DNA from: a gamma proteobacterium HdN1
GTDB lineage: Bacteria; Pseudomonadota; Gammaproteobacteria; Pseudomonadales; Ketobacteraceae
Direction: 5' to 3'
Assembly (NCBI GenBank): GCA_000198515.1
Contig: FP929140.1
Span: 966,527 to 1,030,526 of the forward strand
DNA: 64,000 nucleotides
How positions within the stretch are numbered: position 1 is the stretch's first letter; every line of letters starts with the position of its first letter. Both the position numbers and the translations under genes were made by a program. The notes under the pieces are model-generated. The model saw nothing but the letters and a program-made list of their open reading frames with translations, had not been told where the DNA came from and did no database searches. Below, in pieces: positions 53,492-61,819 of the stretch.

Positions 53492-54334
53492 TTAGGAGGA
53501 GCTGGTAAATATCCGCAGGTTTTCTTTGCGGCGCAGCATGGTAGAAGGCTTTACGCCGGTCATTTCCCGAAACGCGTGCGAGAAGTGAGAGGAATCTGAA
53601 AAACCCGCAGTGAGAGCGGCTTCCGTAAGGGTTTTGCCACAGGCCATCAGACTCGCAGTGATAAACAGGCGATGCCAGCGGCGATAGCGCCGGAGGGGAA
53701 TGCCAGTGGCCTGCTTGAACGACTTGCGCAACTGCGCATCGGTCATGCCCGCGTGAGCGGCGAGCACCTCGCTGCTGGTGTTGTCGAGCGGGTGGGTTTT
53801 GACGTGATCAATGACCTGCCAGATTCGCGGGTCAACAGGGTGAGGAGTGCTTCCCGCCGCAATGGGTGGAAAAATCTGCTCTTCAATTTGTAACGCCAGC
53901 TGTGCAGGCGGTGGTGGTGAAGCGTGGATTGTGCGCATCATCTGAATCAGGGCGGCGCTCTGATCGCAGTCATACCAAATATCGCCGATCTGGTGCGTCA
54001 TTCGGGGGCGCAAACGCGCGAGGTCGCTCCCCACAGGATCCAAGTAGAGGCTTGCAACGTCGCGGTTGCGTGCTTCCGCCGAAAAAGCTACGCCTGCGGG
54101 GATCAGGGCTACGCGGGTGCGGATCGGTTGTGCGTGAGTGCGCACGCGAATAAGCATGTCCTCGTCGAGGGCAATTACCAGCGACGAGGCTGCAGGTAGG
54201 ATGTTCGCGGATTCTTCAAACAGGGGCCCGATGTAGAGCGTTCGCAGGTTCCACAGGTACAGCAGAGAAGCGCGTTCTGTTTCTTGCATGCCTCGTTCCA
54301 GAGATATGTAGCGTAAAGCTACATTCACAGTCAT
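53492..54334 (-). CDS. AraC family transcriptional regulator
   Basis: The 280-residue protein has an N-terminal cupin-like sensing half (VALIPAGVAFSAE) and a C-terminal AraC DNA-binding domain with two helix-turn-helix units: VLAAHAGMTDAQLRKSFKQATGIPLRRYRRWHRL and TEAALTAGFSDSSHFSHAFREMTGVKPS. It may start at ATG 54334 or at an internal Met (54289). It lies between the enoyl-CoA hydratase gene and the lipase operon on the same strand, but no binding sites could be assigned, so its targets are unknown. Confidence 0.87.
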   Translation of the reverse strand: MTVNVALRYISLERGMQETERASLLYLWNLRTLYIGPLFEESANILPAASSLVIALDEDMLIRVRTHAQPIRTRVALIPAGVAFSAEARNRDVASLYLDPVGSDLARLRPRMTHQIGDIWYDCDQSAALIQMMRTIHASPPPPAQLALQIEEQIFPPIAAGSTPHPVDPRIWQVIDHVKTHPLDNTSSEVLAAHAGMTDAQLRKSFKQATGIPLRRYRRWHRLFITASLMACGKTLTEAALTAGFSDSSHFSHAFREMTGVKPSTMLRRKENLRIFTSSS

Positions 54335-54381
54335 TATGCCTATGACTGAATATAGCGCAAATTGCGAATGTTTGTACTCAC

Positions 54382-55419
54382 TTAGCGTTTTTCCATTGCT
54401 TCGAGCGCATTCACGCGCAGTTGTTCCGTAGGGGTGAAAGACGTCACTCGCAATTGCTCAATGCGCCGCTGCTTTTCTTCGTCAGAGAATGCTTGCTTGG
54501 TAATTTCGTCGCGCTGTTGAATGTAGTGATCAAGTTTGCCATTCCATGCGTTGCGCCGTTCTGTAAGCGCTTGATAGCGGTCTGCCACCTCTGGCGTTCC
54601 GTGTAGCATCTGATACTGATAGATTGCTGCGCCCGATGCGCCGTTTTTTTCCATGCGTTGTGTAGTTTCGATCAGTGATTGCTGTTGGATTCGTTCACGT
54701 TGCCTTGTCTGCAATTCAGGTGGAAGGTTGGCGAGGAGGAGTTCCTGATCTTCTGCCGGAACGGCACCGCTGTGCGTGCGGCGTTCTTCCAACTGCGCAA
54801 GAGAGTAGCGATCGTAGGCTTCGTCTTCGCCAAAAAAGGCGTTTGCAGCATCTTCACCAAGTACTTCCTTGCGCGTATCCGCAATTTGCTGGAGCTTGTC
54901 TTCAAGGCGATCTCCCTGAAAGTTTTCGGCGACGGTTTTCAGGCGTTCGTTCAAATTTTGGTAGTCATTGAGCATTTGTATCGCTTGCGCGGCAGCATGC
55001 TCAGGCAGGTTCGCAACAACCCAGCTTTGAGTAAGATTTTGAATGGTGGATGGGTCGCTCTCGCCGTCGAGGGCAAGAAAATAATCAAATAAATCTCGTA
55101 ACGCGCGTTGTGGGGGGAGGTTGCCGTTAGAATCCACGAGCGGTAGTGGAGGGATGTCGGTTTCTGCAAGGGAGGTTTTGTGAAGCTCGGCGCGAACGCC
55201 TGCGGCATTCAAAAGAGGCTGATTTGCCGCTTCTTTGGTTTTCCGGCTTGATGGGGGAGCATGTGTGTACGCCGTAGATGGAGGGGCGCTCGCGTTAGGT
55301 AGCGTGGGCTGATGGGCGGATAGGTCGCGATTGGTTCGAGAATGGTGAGTGCTGTGAAGAACGAAAGCAAGCACAGGGATCGTCGCAATCAGGCAGAAGA
55401 AAATTGTTTTGATGCGCAT
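54382..55419 (-). CDS. lifO: Lipase-specific foldase (lipase chaperone)
   Basis: The 345-residue protein has an N-terminal membrane anchor (residues 4-21) and a Pro/Ser/Thr-rich linker. Its helical foldase region carries the Lif signature LRDLFDYFLALDGE (RxxFDY), at about residues 108-121. The C-terminal half is rich in helices (QTRQRERIQQQSLIETTQRM, FSDEEKQRRIEQLR). Lif proteins fold the cognate secreted lipase in the periplasm before type II secretion. It follows the lipase gene by about 130 bp, the usual lip-lif order. Confidence 0.92.
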   Translation of the reverse strand: MRIKTIFFCLIATIPVLAFVLHSTHHSRTNRDLSAHQPTLPNASAPPSTAYTHAPPSSRKTKEAANQPLLNAAGVRAELHKTSLAETDIPPLPLVDSNGNLPPQRALRDLFDYFLALDGESDPSTIQNLTQSWVVANLPEHAAAQAIQMLNDYQNLNERLKTVAENFQGDRLEDKLQQIADTRKEVLGEDAANAFFGEDEAYDRYSLAQLEERRTHSGAVPAEDQELLLANLPPELQTRQRERIQQQSLIETTQRMEKNGASGAAIYQYQMLHGTPEVADRYQALTERRNAWNGKLDHYIQQRDEITKQAFSDEEKQRRIEQLRVTSFTPTEQLRVNALEAMEKR

Positions 55420-55550
55420 TGCATACTTCCTTCACCGCGCCCCTTGCAAACGCAAGCGGCAGGCGGTGTTGCGGAGAGGTGATGGTTATTATTGGTATTG
55501 GGTCGCCGAGTGTCGCTTTGGGTTCATTGGCACTACTGACACTACAGGTA

Positions 55551-56513
55551 CTACAGGCCGGCTTTTTTCAAACGGTTCGCATGGGTGCGATAAAGAGTTT
55601 TGGGGTCTACCGCAAATCCCGTCATCCCAAACAAATGCCGCATTGCATCAATGTGGTTGTGCCGATAATTGTGCCGAATTGGTGTGCCAAGATACTGGCC
55701 GCAAAGTGGCACAACGCCATCGTGTTTGATGTATTTGGGCAACAACATGCTGGTAAAGTTAATAAGCAAGGTGTCCATTGGGTCCATTGGGTTGGTGATC
55801 GGGCCCGTATAGCCGCCTATGCCGCCCCAAGACCAGTAACTCACGCCGTTGACTTTTGCATCCCCGCGCTTGCCGCATTCGGTTTTCGGCACGCCTGCGG
55901 GATAGAGTGCGTTAAAACGTTTGGCATCTTCAGGGTCTGCACCGACGATAATTGCTTGGGCCGATTGCTCGCCCGCGTTTGGGCCGCCGGTAATGAGGGT
56001 AAAAATGTAGCCAAATCCTTTGGCAATTCCCTCTAACGCGTAGCCTACCATGCTTCCAGGAGGTGCAACTTTGCCGAAAAATGTTGCAACGGGCGTGCCG
56101 CGATTCATGCCGTGAACCGAGGTAACCGATGCGATTAAATCAGGTCGCACCGCCGCCACGTAACGCGCGGTGGGTGCGCCTTGGCTGTGGGCAATCAGGT
56201 TTACTTTTTCTGCGCCGGTTACTGCGAGATAATCTTCAATTTGGCGTATCAGCTCTTCACCGCGAAATTCGCTGGTTTGAAATTTACTGACGTTGGAATC
56301 GTAAACGGTGGCGCCATTCTTTCGTAAGTCATCGCTGACTCCGTAAAAATATTCGATTCCTAAGATGCTATCAAATGCCATAAACCCACCCACCATCACG
56401 ATGGGGTAGCGTGTTTTCGCATAAGTAGAAGCGGCTTCTGCATTTTCGGTAGCAAAAGGAGATCCTAAGAGCAGTGCCGCTCCAAGAAGGTACGCGTTGA
56501 TTTTTTTGCGCAT
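55551..56513 (-). CDS. lipA: Secreted triacylglycerol lipase (family I type)
   Basis: The 320-residue protein has a signal peptide (KKINAYLLGAALLLGSPFATENAEA) and the family I lipase start YAKTRYPIVMVGGFMAFDSILGIEYFYGVSDDLRKNGATVY. The nucleophile elbow reads VNLIAHSQGAPTARYVAAVRP, with Ala where most members have Gly (G-H-S-x-G). SVHGMNRGTP follows as the oxyanion-like region, and the catalytic His is likely in NYRHNHIDAM. Two cysteines (TECGKRGD and PLCGQY) may form the family disulphide. It is probably secreted, with its foldase encoded next. Confidence 0.93.
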   Translation of the reverse strand: MRKKINAYLLGAALLLGSPFATENAEAASTYAKTRYPIVMVGGFMAFDSILGIEYFYGVSDDLRKNGATVYDSNVSKFQTSEFRGEELIRQIEDYLAVTGAEKVNLIAHSQGAPTARYVAAVRPDLIASVTSVHGMNRGTPVATFFGKVAPPGSMVGYALEGIAKGFGYIFTLITGGPNAGEQSAQAIIVGADPEDAKRFNALYPAGVPKTECGKRGDAKVNGVSYWSWGGIGGYTGPITNPMDPMDTLLINFTSMLLPKYIKHDGVVPLCGQYLGTPIRHNYRHNHIDAMRHLFGMTGFAVDPKTLYRTHANRLKKAGL

Positions 56514-56877
56514 GATACTTGCCTCGTTATTCTGTAGATCGCATTGTTTTTATTGAGTGATGCTTTTATTACGGGAGTTCCATCCGATCGAGTTCTCATG
56601 AAGCGAATTGCGCGCGCAAATTAACTGTACTTCAGGCCGGCAGGTAAAACTTGTACGTTTTGAAAATGTGGGTTGTCTGATGCGGCTATGTGGGCTTATC
56701 GGCCTGCGTAGACGAAAAGCTCATTTCGCTCGTTTCGCCGCTGGCGCTACCACGCGTTGCCTCATCTATTTGCAGCAAGTAGCTGATATCCCTGCTTTAT
56801 GACAGAATTGACCGATTCGGCTAATTGCAATCAATCTCTGTATACAATTACCCTCTGTAAATAAAAAAGGCGCCGTC
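56514..56877. other. Intergenic region between the lipase operon and the defence island
   Basis: This spacer of about 365 bp is AT-richer near 56790-56870, where tatacaat could be a -10-like element for the helicase gene, but no clean -35 pairs with it. No attachment site, tRNA or integrase gene is visible at this boundary. Confidence 0.4.
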
Positions 56878-56913
56878 ATGAGCGGAACAGGACAAGGGGA
56901 GGATCGCCGTTGA
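56878..56913 (+). CDS. Eleven-codon mini-ORF preceding the helicase gene
   Basis: ATG 56878 opens a mini-ORF (MSGTGQGEDRR) whose TGA overlaps the ATG of the helicase gene (TGATG). The helicase ribosome site AAGGGGAGG lies inside it. It may be a coupling leader rather than a functional peptide; chance is possible. Confidence 0.35.
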   Translation: MSGTGQGEDRR

Positions 56914-59834
56914 TGACGCAACAGACTTTAACGCCGCATCAAAGCCAACACATTGCTTGGTTGCTCACGCGCCGCGCAGCGGGTGGGTCAGTCGAATCGC
57001 TGGCCTCGACCTTGGTGGATTCGCAAGTAGACCTGAACCCGCACCAAGTCGAAGCCGCCCTGTTTGCCTGTCAGAACCCGCTCTCTCGTGGTGTAATCCT
57101 TGCCGATGAAGTGGGCTTGGGTAAGACCATCGAAGCCGGTCTGGTGATCGCCCAGCGTTGGGCTGAACGCCGTCGGCGTATTCTGATTATTGTCCCGGCG
57201 AACTTGCGGAAGCAGTGGCATCAAGAGCTACAGGACAAGTTCAATTTGCAAAGCCTGATTCTTGAAGCGAAAAGCTACAACGCACTGCGTAAACAAGGGC
57301 AGGCCCGACCTTTTGATCAAAACGCCCGCCCAGTCATCTGCTCCTACCAATTTGCCAAAACCAAGGCCGCTGATATTCAAGGCATTGAATGGGATCTTGT
57401 TGTGCTCGACGAAGCGCACCGCTTACGCAATGTCTACAAGACCGGCAATGTCATCGCAAAAACGCTAAAAGAGGCGTTAGAATGTGTCCACGCTAAAGTG
57501 TTGTTAACCGCAACGCCGTTGCAGAACTCCTTGCTGGAGCTTTACGGCCTCGTCTGTATGATCGACGACCGAGTGTTTGGGGATGTTGACAGCTTTCGCG
57601 CCCAGTTCACCGCCCAGTCTAAAGTCAATGGCCGCGACCAAGCCTTCGGTGCATTGCGCGAACGTCTGGCCGCCGTCTGCAAACGCACGCTGCGTAAACA
57701 GGTTCAGCCGTATGTTTCTTACACGGCGCGCAAGGCCATCGTGCAGGAATTCACGCCTTCTGATGAAGAAAAACAACTTTCTGCATTGGTCGCTGATTAT
57801 TTGCGTCGCCCTAACCTCAAGGCATTGCCAGCGGGGCAGCGGCAGTTAATTTCTCTGGTGCTATGGAAACTGCTTGCCTCCAGTACGCACGCGATTGCCG
57901 GTGCGCTGGATACCATGGCCAAACGCCTGCAAGGTGTGCTGGATGAAGTGCCTGAGGTGGCCGATCTTACCGAAGCGCTTGATCAGGACTATGAGTCGCT
58001 GGATGCCGATCTGGATGAACGCGGGGCCGAAGAATGGTGCGACCCAGACGCGGAGGCCGCTGTGCGCCATCGTGATGAACGCGATGCCATCGCGCAGGAG
58101 ATTGATGAGCTCAAACACTTCAAACAGCTGGCGTCCAACATTCGCGACAACGCCAAAGGTCAGGCGCTGCTCACGGCACTGGATCGTGCTTTTGCCGAGA
58201 TGGATCGGCTGGGAGCAGCCAAAAAGGCCATCATTTTCACCGAGTCCCGCCGCACACAGGAGTATTTGCTTGGACTTCTGGAGAATACGCCTTATGGCGA
58301 CGGTATTGTCCTGTTCAACGGCACCAACAGTGATGCGCGCGCACAGGTCATCTACAAGGATTGGCTCAAGCGCCACGCAGGCACTGACTACGTCACCGGC
58401 TCCAAGACCGCCGATACACGCGCCGCACTGGTCGAGCATTTCAAGGAACGCGGCACAGTCATGATCGCGACGGAGGCGGGTGCGGAAGGTATCAACCTCC
58501 AGTTCTGCTCATTGGTCATCAACTATGATCTGCCGTGGAACCCGCAGCGCATCGAACAGCGCATCGGGCGCTGCCACCGCTACGGGCAAAAGTACGACGT
58601 GGTGGTGGTCAATTTTGTTGATCGTAGCAACGAAGCCGATGCCCGTGTCTATGAGCTATTGGAGCAGAAATTCCAACTGTTCGACGGTGTATTTGGCGCC
58701 AGTGATGAAGTGCTGGGCGCGATTGGTTCCGGGGTGGACTTTGAACGCCGCATTGCCAATATCTACCAACATTGCCGTGACCCAAAAGAAATCAAAGCCA
58801 GCTTTGAACAGCTTCAGCAAGATTTATCGGGCGAAATTAACGAGGCGATGGTTAAAACGCGCCAGATTCTGTTGGAAAACTTCGACGAAGAAGTCCAAGA
58901 AAAGCTGAGGCTGGATTTAAGCCGGTGCGCTGAGGACAGCCGCAACGCCCGCAGCAAATACGAGCGTATGCTACTGGACCTCAGCCGTGCCGAGTTGGAA
59001 CCTTACGCCACGTTTGATGATGAAGGCTTCAACTTGCTTCGTTTACCCAGCGCGAGCGCGAAGGATGATCTTTCCGGCATTGAGCTTGGGCGTTATGAAT
59101 TGCCCCGTCGAACGGGCAACGCGCATCGGTATCGGATCGGCCACCCCTTGGCCGTGTGGGCGCTTGGCCAAGCCAAAGACCGCCCCTTAGCCGCAGCGAA
59201 ACTGATGTTTGATTATGATGGCTACGGCAGCCGGATCAGCACCTTGGAGCCTTATCGTGGCCAAGGCGGATGGCTTACGTTGAAGCTGATCTCGGTGGAT
59301 GCGTTGGGCAGTCAAGAGCAACACTTGCTGGTGGCCGCTACCACGTTCGACGGCACCACGCTTGCCGAGGATGACCCGGAAAAATTGCTCCGCCTGCCTG
59401 CCGCCACGCAAGCACCGGATCGGCCCAATGCCGCAGACCCCGCATTGTTGGCGGATGTAGAATCCCGCAAACAGGCACGGCTGCGCGACATCAACCAGCG
59501 CAACCTCGGCTATTTTGAAAAGGAAGTGCAAAAACTTGATGCGTGGGCGGATGACTTGAAGCTGGGGCTGGAGCAGGAAATTAAAGATATTGACCGTGAA
59601 ATTAAAGAAATACGTCGCACTGCCGCCACCTCTCCGACTTTAGAAGAAAAGCTGTCATGGCAGAAGAAACAACGCGAACTGGAAGGCAAACGCAGCAGGC
59701 TACGCCGAGCGTTGTTCAATCGGCAAGATGAAATCGAAGCGCAGCGCAATGATTTAATCGAGAAGCTGGAAGCGCAATTGGCGCAGCGGGTGGAGGAGCA
59801 GGAATTGTTTACGGTGGAATGGGAGTTGAGATGA
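56913..59834 (+). CDS. SNF2/RapA-like DNA helicase of a defence locus
   Basis: ATG 56913 is preferred over TTG 56910. The 973-residue protein is an SF2 SNF2-type ATPase: LADEVGLGKTIEAGL (Walker A, about residues 63-77), IIVPANLRKQW, DEAH box at about 166-169, LLTATPLQNSLLELYGL, and the C-terminal lobe with IATEAGAEGINLQFCSLVINYDLPWNPQRIEQRIGRCHRYGQ (about 520-560). The last 130 residues are a charged coiled coil. Such helicases accompany type III-like methylase loci and other defence systems. Its stop codon lies in the 15-bp direct repeat bordering the next two genes. Confidence 0.9.
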   Translation: MTQQTLTPHQSQHIAWLLTRRAAGGSVESLASTLVDSQVDLNPHQVEAALFACQNPLSRGVILADEVGLGKTIEAGLVIAQRWAERRRRILIIVPANLRKQWHQELQDKFNLQSLILEAKSYNALRKQGQARPFDQNARPVICSYQFAKTKAADIQGIEWDLVVLDEAHRLRNVYKTGNVIAKTLKEALECVHAKVLLTATPLQNSLLELYGLVCMIDDRVFGDVDSFRAQFTAQSKVNGRDQAFGALRERLAAVCKRTLRKQVQPYVSYTARKAIVQEFTPSDEEKQLSALVADYLRRPNLKALPAGQRQLISLVLWKLLASSTHAIAGALDTMAKRLQGVLDEVPEVADLTEALDQDYESLDADLDERGAEEWCDPDAEAAVRHRDERDAIAQEIDELKHFKQLASNIRDNAKGQALLTALDRAFAEMDRLGAAKKAIIFTESRRTQEYLLGLLENTPYGDGIVLFNGTNSDARAQVIYKDWLKRHAGTDYVTGSKTADTRAALVEHFKERGTVMIATEAGAEGINLQFCSLVINYDLPWNPQRIEQRIGRCHRYGQKYDVVVVNFVDRSNEADARVYELLEQKFQLFDGVFGASDEVLGAIGSGVDFERRIANIYQHCRDPKEIKASFEQLQQDLSGEINEAMVKTRQILLENFDEEVQEKLRLDLSRCAEDSRNARSKYERMLLDLSRAELEPYATFDDEGFNLLRLPSASAKDDLSGIELGRYELPRRTGNAHRYRIGHPLAVWALGQAKDRPLAAAKLMFDYDGYGSRISTLEPYRGQGGWLTLKLISVDALGSQEQHLLVAATTFDGTTLAEDDPEKLLRLPAATQAPDRPNAADPALLADVESRKQARLRDINQRNLGYFEKEVQKLDAWADDLKLGLEQEIKDIDREIKEIRRTAATSPTLEEKLSWQKKQRELEGKRSRLRRALFNRQDEIEAQRNDLIEKLEAQLAQRVEEQELFTVEWELR

Positions 59835-59835
59835 A
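59821..59835 (+). repeat. Left copy of 15-bp direct repeat flanking the ATPase-DUF4276 module
   Basis: gggagttgagatgaa contains the helicase stop codon and is repeated exactly at 61805-61819 around the DUF1016 start codon. Upstream similarity extends to gaat with one extra base in the right copy. Confidence 0.9.
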
Positions 59836-59863
59836 AATGAATAGCTTGCAGCGAATTCTATAA
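59831..59863 (+). CDS. Ten-codon mini-ORF linking the repeat to the AAA ATPase gene
   Basis: The ATG inside the left repeat, equivalent to the DUF1016 start in the right copy, opens a ten-codon frame (MKMNSLQRIL) whose TAA overlaps the ATPase ATG at 59863 (TAATG). It may couple translation of the helicase and the ATPase. Confidence 0.35.
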   Translation: MKMNSLQRIL

Positions 59864-60960
59864 TGAAAAACGTAACAGATTCAGATCAGATAACACGGCT
59901 AGTTTTGCACGGTTATAAGTCCATTGCCGAGTGCGATATTCAGCTTGGCCGTATCAATGTGCTTATTGGTGCGAACGGTGCGGGAAAATCAAATCTTATC
60001 GGTTTTTTTCGCTTGATTCAGCGCATTCTTAGCGAACAGCTTCAGTTTTCCGTGAGCGAAATGGGCGGCCCCGATACGTTGCTGCATTTTGGGCGTAAAC
60101 ACACAGAGGAAATCGCTGCTGAATTATATTTTGGCAACAATGGCTACCAATTTAAGCTTCAGCCCACACAAGATAACCGCATAATGTTTGCCAAAGAATC
60201 TTTGTGGTGGAATCGGACGGGAGAATCTCAAATTCAGTCGGGCCATTTTGAAACCTATTTTAGTCGAAAGAAAAGCTCCAGCAATGTGTACGACTATGTC
60301 ATTCCGCCTATGCGCTCTTGGCGTGTCTATCATTTTCACGATACGAGTCGAAGTGCAGCCGTTAAGCAGATACATGGTATTAACGATAACGAATATTTAC
60401 GCGAAGATGGGCGTAATTTGGCTGCGTTTTTGTATCGTCTGAAGAATAATCATTACGAACACTATCAGCGTATTGTTAAAACCATTAAACTTATCGCGCC
60501 ATTTTTTGGCGATTTTCACTTGCGCCCAACCACGAGCAACTCAGAGAAAATTCAGTTGGAGTGGACGGAATTCGGCCACGATATTCCGTTTACAGCCAGC
60601 GCATTGTCAGACGGTAGTTTGCGCTTTATTTGCCTTGCTACGGTATTGCTTCAGCCTGCCGAGTTTATGCCAGCGTCGGTGCTTATTGATGAGCCAGAAT
60701 TAGGGCTTCATCCGTTCGCGATTACGGTTTTAGGGGCGTTGATTAAATCGGCTTCCCAGCAGCATCAGCTGATTGTTTCCACCCAGTCGGTTGAGTTGGT
60801 CAATGAATTTGATGCGGAAGATTTAATTGTTGTCGATAAAATGGGTTCCGCGTCTGTACTTCGACGCTTGGATACAAGCGTACTGGCCGAGTGGCTGGAG
60901 GAGTACAGTTTAGGGGAGTTGTGGAAAAAAAACCTGCTGGGTGGGAGGCCGGTTCGATGA
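59863..60960 (+). CDS. AAA_21-type ATPase, defence module subunit A
   Basis: The 365-residue ABC/SMC-like ATPase has Walker A IGANGAGKSN at residues 35-44, an insertion of about 150 residues, the signature-like ALSDGSLRFICLATVLLQP, Walker B VLIDEPELGLHPF at about 273-285 and the switch region VSTQSVELVNEF. This is the AAA_21/OLD-RloA layout without its own TOPRIM domain. The start is ATG 59863. The stop overlaps the start of the DUF4276 gene (ATGA), so ATPase and TOPRIM-like nuclease form a split OLD-like pair comparable in plan to RloA-RloB (AbiL) and PARIS AriA-AriB. By eye it is more AT-rich than the helicase and methylase genes. Confidence 0.88.
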   Translation: MKNVTDSDQITRLVLHGYKSIAECDIQLGRINVLIGANGAGKSNLIGFFRLIQRILSEQLQFSVSEMGGPDTLLHFGRKHTEEIAAELYFGNNGYQFKLQPTQDNRIMFAKESLWWNRTGESQIQSGHFETYFSRKKSSSNVYDYVIPPMRSWRVYHFHDTSRSAAVKQIHGINDNEYLREDGRNLAAFLYRLKNNHYEHYQRIVKTIKLIAPFFGDFHLRPTTSNSEKIQLEWTEFGHDIPFTASALSDGSLRFICLATVLLQPAEFMPASVLIDEPELGLHPFAITVLGALIKSASQQHQLIVSTQSVELVNEFDAEDLIVVDKMGSASVLRRLDTSVLAEWLEEYSLGELWKKNLLGGRPVR

Positions 60961-61607
60961 AGCGGGTGCATATTTTGGTGGAAGGTCAAACGGAAGAATC
61001 TTTCGTAAGAGAGCTATTGGCGCCTTATTATGCACAGAGGCAAGTGTTTATTACGGCAATTGTTGTACGCACAAGTGCAGGCCATAAGGGTGGTATCGCC
61101 AGTTACGCTAAGGTGCGCCCGCAAATTGTGCGATTGTGCAAACAAGATCGCAACGTCATTATCAGCACCATGTTTGACCTTTACGGCTTACCTGCTGATT
61201 TCCCCGGAAAAAATTCACAAGCGTATACACAGTTGCACAGTGGTTTAGAAAAGGCACAATTAATCGAAAATGCGCTTGTAGCGGACATTCAGCAGAATAA
61301 TTTTATTCCTTATATTCAGTTGCATGAATTTGAGGCACTGTTATTCGCAGATTTAAAGGCGTTTGAAGTTTGGACGGATAATGATCGTGTCTTAAAACCA
61401 ATTTATGAGCTTTGCGAGAGCACAAAACCAGAAGATATTAACGATAGCCCGCAGACGGCGCCTTCTAAACGCATTTTGTCTGCTATGCCGAACTATCAAA
61501 AAACGGTGCATGGACCACTTATTGCGTGCGATATTGGTTTAGACGCGATACGGCGGCAGTGCCCACATTTTTCAAGGTGGTTAGTGCAACTGGATGCCCT
61601 TGCGTAG
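60957..61607 (+). CDS. DUF4276 TOPRIM-like protein, defence module subunit B
   Basis: The start is ATG 60957, overlapping the ATPase stop; 216 residues. The N-terminus HILVEGQTEESFVRELLAPYY carries the catalytic Glu expected of TOPRIM nucleases, STMFDLYGLPADFPG supplies the acidic strand of DUF4276, and LHEFEALLFADLKAFE is a further conserved acidic stretch. DUF4276 proteins are found beside AAA_21 ATPases and are thought to be nucleases or effectors licensed by the ATPase. What triggers this pair is unknown. The gene is AT-rich relative to the DUF1016 gene that follows. Confidence 0.85.
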   Translation: MKRVHILVEGQTEESFVRELLAPYYAQRQVFITAIVVRTSAGHKGGIASYAKVRPQIVRLCKQDRNVIISTMFDLYGLPADFPGKNSQAYTQLHSGLEKAQLIENALVADIQQNNFIPYIQLHEFEALLFADLKAFEVWTDNDRVLKPIYELCESTKPEDINDSPQTAPSKRILSAMPNYQKTVHGPLIACDIGLDAIRRQCPHFSRWLVQLDALA

Positions 61608-61814
61608 GAATTGATGTGAGCCGAACGCTTTCGCATGTACGTGTTCGATCGTTACCTTAAGTTATTTTTAATGTAAGGGAAAGCCGTTTTCCTTTCCTTA
61701 GATGTTTGCTAAGGAAAAGTTGGAACTCAGTTGATGAGTAAAAGCAAAATTTGAGTCGAGTTAGAGCGGTATGTAGATGAACAAGCGTTGTCTACCATTG
61801 AATAGGGAGTTGAG
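61608..61814. other. Spacer with two hairpins after the DUF4276 gene
   Basis: The stretch contains GGAAA-gccgt-TTTCC near 61679 and a perfect 9-bp stem TTTCCTTAG / CTAAGGAAA with a 7-nt loop at 61693-61717. There is no T tract on either strand. It could be a processing site, an insertion-end structure or a small RNA. Confidence 0.45.
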
Positions 61815-61819
61815 ATGAA
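61805..61819 (+). repeat. Right copy of 15-bp direct repeat flanking the module
   Basis: gggagttgagatgaa is identical to 59821-59835 and contains the DUF1016 start codon ATG 61815. Confidence 0.9.
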
